Source: JAJFUE01 sp039683515 (GTDB lineage Bacteria; Sumerlaeota; Sumerlaeia; MVZB01). From it: DNA of 64,000 bases. This document shows positions 41,425-50,104 of the stretch, piece by piece. Every line of letters begins with the position of its first letter. Position 1 is the stretch's first letter. The position numbers and the translations under genes were made by a program. The notes under the pieces are model-generated. The model did no database searches, was not told where the DNA came from, and saw only the letters and a program-made list of their open reading frames with translations. The stretch covers positions 62,001 through 126,000 of the forward strand of contig JBDKRG010000059.1 in the NCBI GenBank assembly GCA_039683515.1. Direction: 5' to 3'.

Positions 41425-41499
41425 GACAGGGGGCTTCGAGTCCCATGTTTTCTTCACAAGAACACGGCGACGACGCTATAACGGTGATGGCGTAGCCCG

Positions 41500-41577
41500 C
41501 TCAGGACTCAGCACTCAGGACTCAGCACTCAGGACTCAGCACTCAGGACTCAGGACTCAGGACTCAGGACTCTCATC
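41500..41577 (+). repeat. 'aggactcagcactc' tandem repeat
   Basis: About five imperfect units of CTCAGGACTCAGCA and then CTCAGGA only, lying directly before the GTG of the permease gene. Not a CRISPR: there are no unique spacers. Same class of low-complexity words as other gene borders in this window. Confidence 0.85.
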
Positions 41578-41579
41578 AC

Positions 41580-42557
41580 GTGCTTCCATACCTCGCCCGC
41601 CGCCTTGTTCAATCGCTCGTCGCGCTGTGGGCGATTTCAGTCCTGGTATTCGTGATGCTCTTTTCGATCGGCGATCCGGTGGCGACGCTTTTGCCGCCGA
41701 CCGCCTCCGACCGCCAGATCGCCGAGCTGCGCCGCGAGCTGCGCCTGGATGAGCCGTTGCCCGTGCAGTATTTCGCATATATCGGGCGCCTGGTTCGCGG
41801 GGATCTGGGCTACTCGTATTACACGGGACGGCCGGTGGCGTCGATGCTCGCCGAGCGCGCGCCGGCGACGCTCGAGCTGGCGTTCGCGTCGATGCTCGTG
41901 GCGATCGCGCTCGGGATCCCGCTCGGGATCCTGGCCGGGGCGCGCCCGCGCGGGGCCGCGTCGCGGGTCACGATGGGCGGCTCGCTGTTCGCCATCTCGA
42001 TCCCGAGCTTCTGGCTCGGGCTGCTGCTCATGATGGTGTTCGGCGTGTGGCTGCGATGGCTGCCGCCGCAGGGGCGCGGCGAAACGCGGAATTTGTTCGG
42101 AATCGGCTGGTCGATCCTGACGCTCGACGGCCTGCGGCACCTGGTCCTGCCGGCGGTGACGCTCGGACTGTATCACCTGGCGATGCTGGTGCGGCTCGTG
42201 CGCAGCGAGATGTCGCGGACACTGCAGATGCCGTTCGTGCGGGTGTGCCGGGCGCGCGGGCTGTCGGAGACGGCAGTCGTCTGCAAGCACGCGCTGAGGA
42301 ACACGCTCATCCCGGTGGTGACGGTCGTCGGGCTGCAATTCGGCGGACTGCTGGCGTTTTCGGTCGTGACCGAGACGATCTTCAGCTGGCCGGGGCTCGG
42401 CAAGCTGCTGATCGACTCGATCCAGGTCGACCGGCCGCTCGTCTTCGCCTACCTGCTGCTGGCGGGGGTGGTGTTTTTGGGGATCAATCTGCTCGTGGAC
42501 CTCACCTATTCGCTGATCGACCCGAGGATCCGGCTGTCGTCGCGGGCAAGAAATTAG
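41580..42557 (+). CDS. DppB-like ABC transporter permease
   Basis: A 325-residue inner-membrane permease of the dipeptide/oligopeptide/nickel type. The N-terminus LPYLARRLVQSLVALWAISVLVF, the QYFAYIGRLVRGDLGYSYYTGRPV segment and the EAA-type loop FVRVCRARGLSETAVVCKHALRNTLIPVVT are typical. The usual partners (DppC, two ATPases, binding protein) are not adjacent. The GTG start at 41580 abuts the repeat and has no good SD. Confidence 0.87.
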   Translation: MLPYLARRLVQSLVALWAISVLVFVMLFSIGDPVATLLPPTASDRQIAELRRELRLDEPLPVQYFAYIGRLVRGDLGYSYYTGRPVASMLAERAPATLELAFASMLVAIALGIPLGILAGARPRGAASRVTMGGSLFAISIPSFWLGLLLMMVFGVWLRWLPPQGRGETRNLFGIGWSILTLDGLRHLVLPAVTLGLYHLAMLVRLVRSEMSRTLQMPFVRVCRARGLSETAVVCKHALRNTLIPVVTVVGLQFGGLLAFSVVTETIFSWPGLGKLLIDSIQVDRPLVFAYLLLAGVVFLGINLLVDLTYSLIDPRIRLSSRARN

Positions 42558-42676
42558 GCGGCTCGCACGGGACCCGGGCCCCATCGGGCTCGGCGATGCG
42601 CCCGACTTTTCCTGTCGATCCCGCGCCAAACGATATATATTTCCTACGACCTCGATATTTTGCGGAGCCCAAGCCG

Positions 42677-43963
42677 ATGAGATTTTACTCGGTTGTCACG
42701 ATGTTCCTGATTTGCGCCTCCGCGCACGCGGCCGTCCCCCAGAGCAAGCTGCTTCGGTTTTTCCCCCAGTCCGGCGTCCTGTGGCAGGACCTCGCCCCGA
42801 TCAACTGGGTCGATGTCGACTCGTCCTCGGGGGTGAGGGACTGGAACGGCACCCAGTACACCTATAACGGCCATGATGCCGTCGACATGGCCCCACTGGG
42901 GTTCGCCGAAATGGACATCGGCGTGCCGGTCTTCGCGGCCCTCGACGGCATCGTCATCGACACCCACGACGGCGAATACGACCGCAACACGACCCTGGGC
43001 GCGCGCCCGGCCAACTACGTGGTGATCGCGCACGGCGACGGCCTCTACACGCGCTACTACCACCTGCGCAAGGGAAGCGTGGCGGTGAAGGCCGGCGACG
43101 CCGTCCCCGAAGGCCGGCAGATCGGGCTGGTCGGCAGCAGCGGCAACTCCAATTTCCCGCACCTGGACTTCGCCTACATCGAAAACGACAAGGCGCTCGA
43201 AACGTTCCACGGCGCCGGCAACGCGCTCGAGTCGCGCTGGGTGAGCCAGCCCGCCATGCCGACGGGGCCGATCATCACCGATTTTGCGTTCTTCGACCCC
43301 ACGGACAACGTCATCCTGCCCAACGATTTCAGGCGCACCGGCACGTTCCTGAAGAACACCATGATCGCATGGATGTATCACGGCGTGAATTTTCCGAGGA
43401 GTTACACGGCCCATTTCACCTTCATCCGCCCGGACGGGACCACGGCCGCGACATACAGCGACACCGCGACGTTCGACCCGCTGAACTCCTACACGTGGGA
43501 TGCGTGGGACTATACGTTTTTCGACGCCACGCCGGTCGGCACGTGGAAGATTCAGATGCGGGTCGACGGCGTGCTCGTCCTGGAGGCGCCGTTCGCGTTC
43601 GTCTCCAACCAGGTCTATATCGTCAACCGCCCCCCCAGGGCGATCACGGCCGAGTTCCGCCTGGCGACCGGGTCGATCGCCACGTGCGCCCCCGTGTGCG
43701 CGATCACGAGTCCGCACCTGTGCGACGACTACGACTACGGGACCGTGCGCTACACGTACCTGTGGAAGATCAACGGCAAGACCGTGCGCACCGTGATCAG
43801 CGCGGGGATGTCGGACGTGCTGCCGAAGGGACTGGTCAAATACAACGACAAGCTCGAGTGCGTCATCACGCCGTCCGACGGCGTGATGGACGGGGCCCCC
43901 ACGACCATTTCGAGGATCGAGAAGAAGAACGCCGCGGAGCCCGGCTGGCTGGGCGCCAGGTGA
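42677..43963 (+). CDS. secreted M23/LytM-like protein
   Basis: A 428-residue protein with a signal peptide (MRFYSVVTMFLICASAHA). Residues about 70-175 resemble the LytM/M23 peptidase fold: GHDAVDMA gives the HxxxD zinc ligands, then FAALDGIVI, VVIAHGDGLYTRYYHL and GLVGSSGNSNFPHLDFAY. The last motif reads HLD where active M23 peptidases have HLH, so one zinc ligand is altered. The rest is a beta-rich C-terminal region with paired cysteines. It may be a peptidoglycan-binding or weak endopeptidase protein in the envelope. Confidence 0.78.
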   Translation: MRFYSVVTMFLICASAHAAVPQSKLLRFFPQSGVLWQDLAPINWVDVDSSSGVRDWNGTQYTYNGHDAVDMAPLGFAEMDIGVPVFAALDGIVIDTHDGEYDRNTTLGARPANYVVIAHGDGLYTRYYHLRKGSVAVKAGDAVPEGRQIGLVGSSGNSNFPHLDFAYIENDKALETFHGAGNALESRWVSQPAMPTGPIITDFAFFDPTDNVILPNDFRRTGTFLKNTMIAWMYHGVNFPRSYTAHFTFIRPDGTTAATYSDTATFDPLNSYTWDAWDYTFFDATPVGTWKIQMRVDGVLVLEAPFAFVSNQVYIVNRPPRAITAEFRLATGSIATCAPVCAITSPHLCDDYDYGTVRYTYLWKINGKTVRTVISAGMSDVLPKGLVKYNDKLECVITPSDGVMDGAPTTISRIEKKNAAEPGWLGAR

Positions 43964-43967
43964 AACG

Positions 43968-43992
43968 ACGCATGAGGAGTGATGAATGGTGA
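43968..43992 (+). repeat. 'catgaggagtgatgaatgg' word repeat
   Basis: Reverse complement of the word at 15061-15083, again lying immediately after a gene. Confidence 0.5.
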
Positions 43993-44044
43993 AAACGCCC
44001 TGAAGGGAAATCCCCCACGGGCGGGCCCTGTGAACAAATCTTTA

Positions 44045-44074
44045 TTGACAGAAGCACTCGGAATTTTTTATAAG
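44045..44074 (+). promoter_or_regulatory. sigma70 promoter of rplM-rpsI
   Basis: TTGACA (44045-44050), 18-nt spacer, TATAAG (44069-44074). The best promoter match in the window, as expected for ribosomal protein genes. The leader is about 115 nt long. Confidence 0.85.
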
Positions 44075-44198
44075 GTTGCGTTCGTGCGGTTTGCGCGGAA
44101 AAGCAGGCTGGCCCGCCCTTGAGAGGCGGCGATGCACTTCCGGCGCGTGCAAACCAAGCTGAACCAAGCGTAGAGCACCTGAACAGGAAACTGAAGTC

Positions 44199-44648
44199 AT
44201 GGGTTACACCGCCTCCGCCAACGACAAGACACTTCAAGAGAAGTGGTATGTTGTCGACGCCGAGAACAAAATTCTCGGTCGCCTTGCCAGCGACATCGCC
44301 TACGTCCTGCGCGGCAAGCACACCCCGCAGTACACGCCGCACGCCAACATGAAGACACACGTCGTCGTGGTCAACGCCGAGAAGATCCGGCTGACCTCCG
44401 ACAAGATGCGGACGAAGACCTACCACCGTCACACCGGTTGGCCCGGCGGCCACCACTCGATGACGGCCGAACAGCTCAACGCGCGCAAGCCGGGCGAGCT
44501 GGTTCGCATGGCAGTCCAGGGCATGATCCCGAAAAACCGGCTGGGCCGCGCGACGATGACGCGCCTGCGCATCTTCCCGGGCCCGGACCACACGCATCAG
44601 GCGCAGAAACCCGAACCGCTGCCCGCTCGCACCGTGGCGGCCATGTAA
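44199..44648 (+). CDS. rplM: 50S ribosomal protein L13
   Basis: A 149-residue protein. KWYVVDAENKILGRLASDIAYVLRGKHTPQYTPH, VVVVNAEKIRLTSDK, YHRHTGWPGG and AVQGMIPKNRLGR are unmistakable L13 signatures. An AGGAAA SD precedes ATG 44199. Forms the usual operon with rpsI; the 65-nt gap holds a GCAGTAGCCCG..GGGCTT word also seen at 2729. Confidence 0.98.
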   Translation: MGYTASANDKTLQEKWYVVDAENKILGRLASDIAYVLRGKHTPQYTPHANMKTHVVVVNAEKIRLTSDKMRTKTYHRHTGWPGGHHSMTAEQLNARKPGELVRMAVQGMIPKNRLGRATMTRLRIFPGPDHTHQAQKPEPLPARTVAAM

Positions 44649-44713
44649 ATGCAGTAGCCCGCACGTAAGCAAGGGCTTCAAATTTTGAACCGATTACAAG
44701 CAGGGGTTAAACA

Positions 44714-45103
44714 ATGGAGCAATACCTGGGAACCGGAAGGCGCAAATGCTCGGTGGCGCGCGTCTACCTTCGGCCCGGCCGCGGCCGCATCGTCATCAAT
44801 GGCAAGGCCCCCGAGGTCTACTTCGCCAAGCACCCGACCATCGAGGACACGTTCCGCGCCCCGCTGCGCGAGACGCACACGATCAGCAAGTATGACGTGA
44901 TCGTCACCGTCGACGGCGGCGGCGTGCACGGCCAGGCCGACGCGATCCGCCACGGCATCTCCCGCGCCCTCCAGGTCGCCAACCCCGCCCACCGTCCCGT
45001 CCTCAAGTCGCTCGGGTTCCTGACCCGCGACCCGCGCGAGAAGGAAAGGCGCAAATACGGCCTGGTCAAGGCCCGCAAGGCGTTCCAGTTCTCCAAGCGC
45101 TAG
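44714..45103 (+). CDS. rpsI: 30S ribosomal protein S9
   Basis: A 129-residue protein: YLGTGRRKCSVARVYLRPGRGRIVINGK, GGGVHGQADAIRHGISRAL, LTRDPREKERRKYGLVKARKAFQFSKR. The basic C-terminal tail that reaches the P-site tRNA is complete. AGGGG is the SD. A strong terminator follows. Confidence 0.98.
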   Translation: MEQYLGTGRRKCSVARVYLRPGRGRIVINGKAPEVYFAKHPTIEDTFRAPLRETHTISKYDVIVTVDGGGVHGQADAIRHGISRALQVANPAHRPVLKSLGFLTRDPREKERRKYGLVKARKAFQFSKR

Positions 45104-45124
45104 GCCGAACGCAACACTCATTAC

Positions 45125-45158
45125 AAAGCCCCGGCTCCAGCCGGGGCTTTTTGTTTTT
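45125..45158 (+). terminator. rho-independent terminator of rplM-rpsI
   Basis: AAAGCCCCGGCT (45125-45136) and AGCCGGGGCTTT (45139-45150) are perfectly complementary, followed by TTGTTTTT. Confidence 0.93.
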
Positions 45159-45323
45159 ATTGTACCCATGCCGCGCAGGGGGTCGCCGACGAGCGCGAGC
45201 TCATGGGACGCGGATGACGCGGATCTGACGGATTTTCCCGCACGGTTTATTTACATACTTCTTACATCCGCGTGACAAGCTTTGTGGCATGATTGCTTCA
45301 GGCTTGGGAGAAGGGAGATTAGC

Positions 45324-45800
45324 ATGAAACGCTTCATTTTCGTCGGGCTCGGACTGATGTGGCTGTGCGGCTGCTCCGGCAGCGCGGACCGGATCGAATC
45401 GTCCCGGAAGACGGACGCAACGCCCGCGCCGGAAACAACCCCGGCTCCGGCGCCAATCCTCAATTCGCTCCAGATGGCCGCCAGCGAAACCTATCGGAAA
45501 TACATGACGGCTGCCGTCGGCGCCGGCGCCAAACACCCGGCCACCGAGATCCCGCCGGCATATTGGGCGGACGCCATCAAAGAACTCAAGCCGATCCGGG
45601 TCTATACCCACCGGGTCAACATCGTCGTCGTTCAGCGCGTCAATGAAGAGGTCGAGGAAGGCAAGTATATCTACATCCCGATTTCCTCGTACCTGCCCGA
45701 GAACGGCGTGGACGGGTTCACGGTGACGCCCAACCCGCATCAGGGCAACACGTACCAGCTCGGCACCGGCGTCTTCGACTACAGCCGCCGCCTAAAATAA
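45324..45800 (+). CDS. predicted lipoprotein, unknown function
   Basis: A 158-residue protein. The signal peptide MKRFIFVGLGLMWLCGC ends in a lipobox (LCGC; cysteine at residue 17). A short Pro/Thr/Ala-rich linker (TPAPETTPAPAP) follows, then a compact domain (PPAYWADAIKELKPIRVYTHRVNIVVVQRV). GGGAGAT is the SD. No family recognised. Stands alone after the ribosomal protein operon. Confidence 0.75.
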   Translation: MKRFIFVGLGLMWLCGCSGSADRIESSRKTDATPAPETTPAPAPILNSLQMAASETYRKYMTAAVGAGAKHPATEIPPAYWADAIKELKPIRVYTHRVNIVVVQRVNEEVEEGKYIYIPISSYLPENGVDGFTVTPNPHQGNTYQLGTGVFDYSRRLK

Positions 45801-46034
45801 GCCCCTATTTTTAATATTGAGGCACTCCTCGCACTCGTGCTCGTGCTCGTGCGTCGTGCTCGTGCGTCGTGCTCGTGCTCGTAATCGTAACCTGGCGCAG
45901 CCAGAACCAAATTGCCGTTCCTTAAGAACCGCGTCAGCGGTTCCGAAATCATCGGATTTTTTCCGTGTCCTCTGGATTTCTGTGACCTCTGTGTATCGAA
46001 AATCGAATCGCCCTGGTCCATCGCGCAGGACGCG
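45801..46034 (+). repeat. 'gtgctcgtgcgtcgtgctcgtaatcg' and related word repeats
   Basis: From 45835 to 45890 CGTGCTCG/CGTGCGT words repeat about eight times and end in CGTAATCGTAA. Then come CCTGGCGCAGCCAGAACCAAA (compare CCTGGCGCGGCGAGCCGCAACCAAA at 5431), an inverted repeat AACCGCGTCAGCGGTT (45928-45943), and a 'ccgtgtcctctggatttctgtgacctctgtgtatcg' stretch. No gene is present. Confidence 0.75.
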
Positions 46035-47891
46035 CTACTTGACGTAAACCGACAAATCCTTCCCCTTCCAAGCCGCCGTCCACCCCGGTCCCGCGATTTT
46101 GTCGACGTTGCGATCCATCAGGTTCAGCACGACGAGCGCCTGGGCGTCGAACGGCTCGCGGCGCGGGATCAGGTTGCGGTCGCGGCCGTTGTCCTCGAGC
46201 ATGTGCTCGATCCTCACCTGCCCCGCCTCGGGCTCGCCCAGCATCGTCCAGACGGGGTACTCCCACGTGTCGCCGCCGAGAACGAGACCGACGCGCGCGA
46301 TCCCTCGCTCGCGAATCACGTTCGTGACCGCCTCGTACTGCCCGCGCCAGTCGGGCTGGGCGATGAACACGAGTTCGCCCGGCGGCGAGGCGAAGATGTT
46401 CGGTTTCCCGAAGAGCGGCCGGAAGTGGTTCCAGCCGAGCCACCAGGTTGAGGCGGCGATGATCACGATCATCGCGCCCGCGGCAAGCCGGCGGAAGCGG
46501 GTCTCGCCCAGCATGAGGCCCGCCAGCGGCGACCACAGCACAAAGAGCGGCAACTGAAGGCGGCTGTGCCACGGCTGCCACTTCAGGTAGAAGCAGAAGA
46601 TCAAGGCGCCGCAGATCGCCACGGCCGCCACCGCCGCGCGGCCGCCCCGGGGGCGGGTTTTGACCAGCCAGGCGAGGCCGGCGAGGATCAGGATAAAATG
46701 CAGCGGGTTGCCGGCCTGGTCCTCGTTCGTGGAGAGCTTCAGGATCCGGAACCTGTCGCGGAGGAATGTGGTCGCGGGGTCGTCGGGATCGGCGCCGATC
46801 GCGCGGTGCGCCATGCGGACGGCGTTTTCGGTCTTCCGGTTCACGGACTCCCACGGCGTCGACAGGTGGATGGCGGCGTTGCGCATGAGGTTCGAGAGGA
46901 TCGTGCGCGGCCCGTGGGTCTCGTTGTTGTAGGAGAAGAGGTTGGCCTGGTGCAGCTGGCCCGGGCCGAGCGGGTCCCCATAGCGGCCGTAATTGCGCGC
47001 CCAGTGGCCGGCGTTCAGAACCAGGACGACCAGCGCGACGATCGCCAGCTGACGCAGGCGTTTTTCCCCGATAAACCGCGCCAGAATCCAGACGCCGAGC
47101 GGGGCCGCGAACAGCCAGGCCGTCCCCTTGGTCAGCAGCGCCAGGCCGAGGCAGGCGCCGATCATGACCGGCGAGGATCCCGGCTCGAGCAGCAGCGCCG
47201 CGAGGCAAACCAGCCAGAACGCGGTGACATAATCGTTCTGCGTCGAGGTCGACTGGAGGATGCCCATCGGCAGGGTGGCGCAGAACACGGCGGCGGCGAT
47301 CTGGCCGCGAACGGACGCGCCGAGCCGGCGCGCGATGCGCGAAACCACGATCGCCGAGCCGACCATCGCCGCCCACTGGACGAGGCTGACGAGCCGGTCG
47401 CCGCCGGCCAGGAGCTTCAGATGCAGGATCGTCATCTCGGCCCAGGGTGGCTGATACAGCTGGCGGTCGTTGCTGGTCGGGTAATGCGCGAGCGAGCGGT
47501 TCTGGATCCAGTGCGACACGCGCCCGAGGTGATACGTCATCGAGTCCCAGTTGTTGGGCGGGGCGATCAGATCGATGAACAGCGTGACAAACGCGATGCA
47601 GGCGATGGCCGCCAGGAGCGCTCCGGCGAACGGGCAGGCGGGCCGTTGCGCCGGCGCGACCGGCTTCCACGCGCGGATGGCGAAACCGGCGGCGGCGATC
47701 GCGGCAACGGCCCAGACGGCGAGGATCGGGAAGAGCGCGAGGGCGTGGAGGCCGCTCAGCGCCTCGGACGCGATCACGACGCAGACGGCGACGGCGGCCG
47801 CCGCGCGGATGAGCGCCATGCGCACATCCCCGGACCGGCCGAAAGCCAGCCACAGCATGGCGAAAACGAGGAACGGGATGAAACCAGGCAT
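46035..47891 (-). CDS. GT39/PMT-type membrane glycosyltransferase
   Basis: A 618-residue protein with about ten to twelve membrane helices. It shows a periplasmic loop after the third helix with LIAPPNNWDSMTYHLGRVSHWIQNRSLAHYPT, where the acidic residue (D in NNWDSMTYH) matches the catalytic region of this superfamily. The C-terminal soluble part follows. ATG 47891 begins with a hydrophobic segment. It is probably a lipid-linked-sugar-dependent transferase for surface glycans; acceptor unknown. Confidence 0.78.
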   Translation of the reverse strand: MPGFIPFLVFAMLWLAFGRSGDVRMALIRAAAAVAVCVVIASEALSGLHALALFPILAVWAVAAIAAAGFAIRAWKPVAPAQRPACPFAGALLAAIACIAFVTLFIDLIAPPNNWDSMTYHLGRVSHWIQNRSLAHYPTSNDRQLYQPPWAEMTILHLKLLAGGDRLVSLVQWAAMVGSAIVVSRIARRLGASVRGQIAAAVFCATLPMGILQSTSTQNDYVTAFWLVCLAALLLEPGSSPVMIGACLGLALLTKGTAWLFAAPLGVWILARFIGEKRLRQLAIVALVVLVLNAGHWARNYGRYGDPLGPGQLHQANLFSYNNETHGPRTILSNLMRNAAIHLSTPWESVNRKTENAVRMAHRAIGADPDDPATTFLRDRFRILKLSTNEDQAGNPLHFILILAGLAWLVKTRPRGGRAAVAAVAICGALIFCFYLKWQPWHSRLQLPLFVLWSPLAGLMLGETRFRRLAAGAMIVIIAASTWWLGWNHFRPLFGKPNIFASPPGELVFIAQPDWRGQYEAVTNVIRERGIARVGLVLGGDTWEYPVWTMLGEPEAGQVRIEHMLEDNGRDRNLIPRREPFDAQALVVLNLMDRNVDKIAGPGWTAAWKGKDLSVYVK

Positions 47892-47939
47892 CAGTTCACA
47901 AATTTCAATGATCGATCCGATCCATCGGTTCGAGTTGTG

Positions 47940-48008
47940 TTAAGCCCCAAATCGCATTCCGCATTCGTCTTGCAACAATCCGCAATCCGCAATCCGAAAT
48001 CCGCAATC
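47940..48008 (+). repeat. 'caatccgcaatccgaaatccg' word repeat
   Basis: Tandem AATCCGCA/AATCCGAA words (47977-48007) touch the stop codon of the membrane protein gene, just as at 22921-22958 behind argC. The stretch 47945-47970 (cgcattccgcattcg) is related. Confidence 0.75.
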
Positions 48009-48848
48009 CTAAAGCGCGAGTCCCCAGAGGCCGACGGTGATGCCGGCGCCGAGCATCTCGCCGAAGAGGATCAGCAGCGCGATCGGGATGAACTGGATCG
48101 CGCCCTGGCGCCGGCGATGCTCGCGCACGCTCGCCTGCGCGAGCATCCCGTACATGAACGGCAGGATGAGGCCCAGCATGACCCGCGCCAGCAGGGTGGC
48201 GATCGTCTCGTTGCGCAGCGAGCCGATCATGGCGCGCATGCCGAGGGGCATGTAGACCACGCCGGTCACGATCGAAAACAGGATGAAGACGGCGCGCAGG
48301 GCCACGCCGATGCACACGAACCGGCCAGCGCGCAGGATGCCCTCGTCCCCCTTCTCCTTCTTCCAACACGCAAGCTCGTTGAGGCCGAGCATCGCGGCGT
48401 GCATCAGGATCGCGCCGCAAAGCAGCCCGCCGCCGATGGAGAAAAAGATCGCCGGCCGGGGCAGCAGGACGCGCTCGGGCCAGCCGGGATATTTCTGCAC
48501 GAAAAACAGGCTCAGCGCCCAGGCGGCCGCCGCGCTCAGGCCGAGCTGAAACAGCAACGTGCCGCCGCGCAGGATGCCGTGCCGGCCGGGATGGCCGCTC
48601 ATGCTGCGCGCCACGACCGCCGACCACGCCAGCCCGCACCCCGCGCCGATGGCGAGGATCAAGGACTTCTCGAACGGCGCGATCGCGCGCCACGCGTGCA
48701 TCAGGAGCGACATGGCTGCGACCGTCACGAGCGCGAAGAGGCCGCCGACGACGGCGCCCGGCCGCTGCTCGTCGCGCCTGAGCGCGAAACTGAACAGGGC
48801 TCCGCCGAGCGCGATTTCGAACAGGAAGATCGAGAGGGCGATACGCAT
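48009..48848 (-). CDS. polytopic membrane protein, unknown function
   Basis: A 279-residue protein with about eight hydrophobic segments. The ATG at 48848 begins directly with the first one (MRIALSIFLFEIALGGALFSFALRR). Spacing of helices and short charged loops faintly recall DmsC/NrfD-type quinol-binding subunits, but no partner oxidoreductase genes are present, so I leave it unnamed. Divergent from the metalloprotease gene, with 137 nt between starts. Confidence 0.65.
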   Translation of the reverse strand: MRIALSIFLFEIALGGALFSFALRRDEQRPGAVVGGLFALVTVAAMSLLMHAWRAIAPFEKSLILAIGAGCGLAWSAVVARSMSGHPGRHGILRGGTLLFQLGLSAAAAWALSLFFVQKYPGWPERVLLPRPAIFFSIGGGLLCGAILMHAAMLGLNELACWKKEKGDEGILRAGRFVCIGVALRAVFILFSIVTGVVYMPLGMRAMIGSLRNETIATLLARVMLGLILPFMYGMLAQASVREHRRRQGAIQFIPIALLILFGEMLGAGITVGLWGLAL

Positions 48849-48985
48849 GGAACCGGCGACTCGTGGGGTAAAGGGGGGCTGGACAGCGGCGGACAACGCC
48901 CCCAGTCATGATAATGAAAAAATCGGCCGGCGCGAGGAGAATTATGGGAATGATGGGAAGCATCGGGAAGAAACGATGTGCTAGG

Positions 48986-49861
48986 ATGCATCCCATGGAC
49001 CCGGCCGGCCAGATCCAGCTTGCGCCCGACGATGCGGCCCAGCCGTGGTCGAAAAACCTGCTTTCGGTCTGCGTGGAGGCGCTGGGGCTCGTGCAGAAAC
49101 GCTCCGGGCTCGCGCTCACGGGGCCGCTGCGCGTCCTCACACGGGCCGACGAACGGCAACTGCGGCAGTATCTCGGGGCCGACATCGCGCACGTCGTCGC
49201 GGTCGCGATCCCGGCGCGGCGCGAGATCGTGATCGTGCGCGCCGCCCTCTTCGCGCAGTCGCCCGAGGAACAGCTCCAGACGCTCGTCCACGAGATGACG
49301 CACCTCGTCATCGCCCAGAACATCCCCGGCCGGCTCCCCGCATGGCTCGAGGAAGGGCTGTGCATGATCTTCGCCAACCAGCAGGGCCTCGGCTTCACGT
49401 GGCGGCTGACGGTGGCCGGCTCGCTCGGCGGCGTGCTGCCGATCGAAGAGCTCGAGAAGACGCTCCTCATCGGCGGCGACCTCCAGTCGCTCGCCTATGC
49501 GCAAAGCCTGTCGATGACGCAGTTCCTCGTCCGGCGCACGCTCGCCGAGGAAGGCCGGGGAGGGGACTCCCCCGCCGAGTTCATGCGGCTGCTGGCCGAC
49601 CCGGCCGAAGGGCCCCGGATGCTCGGGGCGATGGCGAACCGGAACTGGGCGGCCTCGCTCGACCGGCAGTGGCGCGGCGAGCACCGCTCGGTCTGGAACT
49701 GGATCGCGATCCTCACCGGCTCGTCGGTGCTGTGGGTGATCACGACGCTGCTGTTCCTCGTCGCGTGGTGGCGCAAGCGCAGGATGAGCGAACTCGCCCG
49801 CGAGAAAATGGACGACGACGAGGATCCGGTATACAGCGAAGATGAATTTGACGAGCGGTGA
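48986..49861 (+). CDS. membrane-anchored MA-type (HExxH) metalloprotease
   Basis: A 291-residue protein. HEMTHLVIAQNIPGRLPAWLEEGL has the HExxH zinc motif and a downstream glutamate (WLEEGL), the pattern of the peptidase MA / gluzincin group. A single membrane helix near the C-terminus (IAILTGSSVLWVITTLLFLVAWW) is followed by a basic patch and an acidic tail (DDDEDPVYSEDEFDER). No signal peptide is visible. Topology suggests a tail-anchored protease. ATG 48986 or 48995 fits; the longer frame from 48908 is unlikely. Confidence 0.78.
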   Translation: MHPMDPAGQIQLAPDDAAQPWSKNLLSVCVEALGLVQKRSGLALTGPLRVLTRADERQLRQYLGADIAHVVAVAIPARREIVIVRAALFAQSPEEQLQTLVHEMTHLVIAQNIPGRLPAWLEEGLCMIFANQQGLGFTWRLTVAGSLGGVLPIEELEKTLLIGGDLQSLAYAQSLSMTQFLVRRTLAEEGRGGDSPAEFMRLLADPAEGPRMLGAMANRNWAASLDRQWRGEHRSVWNWIAILTGSSVLWVITTLLFLVAWWRKRRMSELAREKMDDDEDPVYSEDEFDER

Positions 49862-49956
49862 GCGAGAGGCGGGATGGCGACGGCCTGACTGGAAGTGACA
49901 TGATTTTACGGGCGGTCCCGCCGGCGGGCGTTTTATGGATGCCGCTTCGCGCCGAA

Positions 49957-49984
49957 TTGACATACTGACGGGACGTTATCTAAT
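49957..49984 (+). promoter_or_regulatory. probable promoter of the rhomboid gene
   Basis: TTGACA (49957-49962), 16-nt spacer, TCTAAT (49979-49984). The region after it is AT-rich; the leader would be about 115 nt. One -10 base departs from consensus. Confidence 0.55.
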
Positions 49985-50104
49985 TCGCTTATTTTACTTT
50001 CACAAAAGCATCAAAGATTCAGCCAAATCAACGAAATAGCCTTGCGTCAAAGCGGCCGATTCACCAAGATAGCAACATGCAATAAGCATCGGGAGGAGTG
50101 CCCC

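Noticed and set aside
41500..41577. Short tandem repeat considered as CRISPR or recombination site
   Set aside because: Units are contiguous 14-mers or 7-mers without spacers and no cas gene is near.
42047..42676. Extension of the M23-like protein back to 42047
   Set aside because: The upstream part lies inside the permease gene in another frame; ATG 42677 starts a clear signal peptide.
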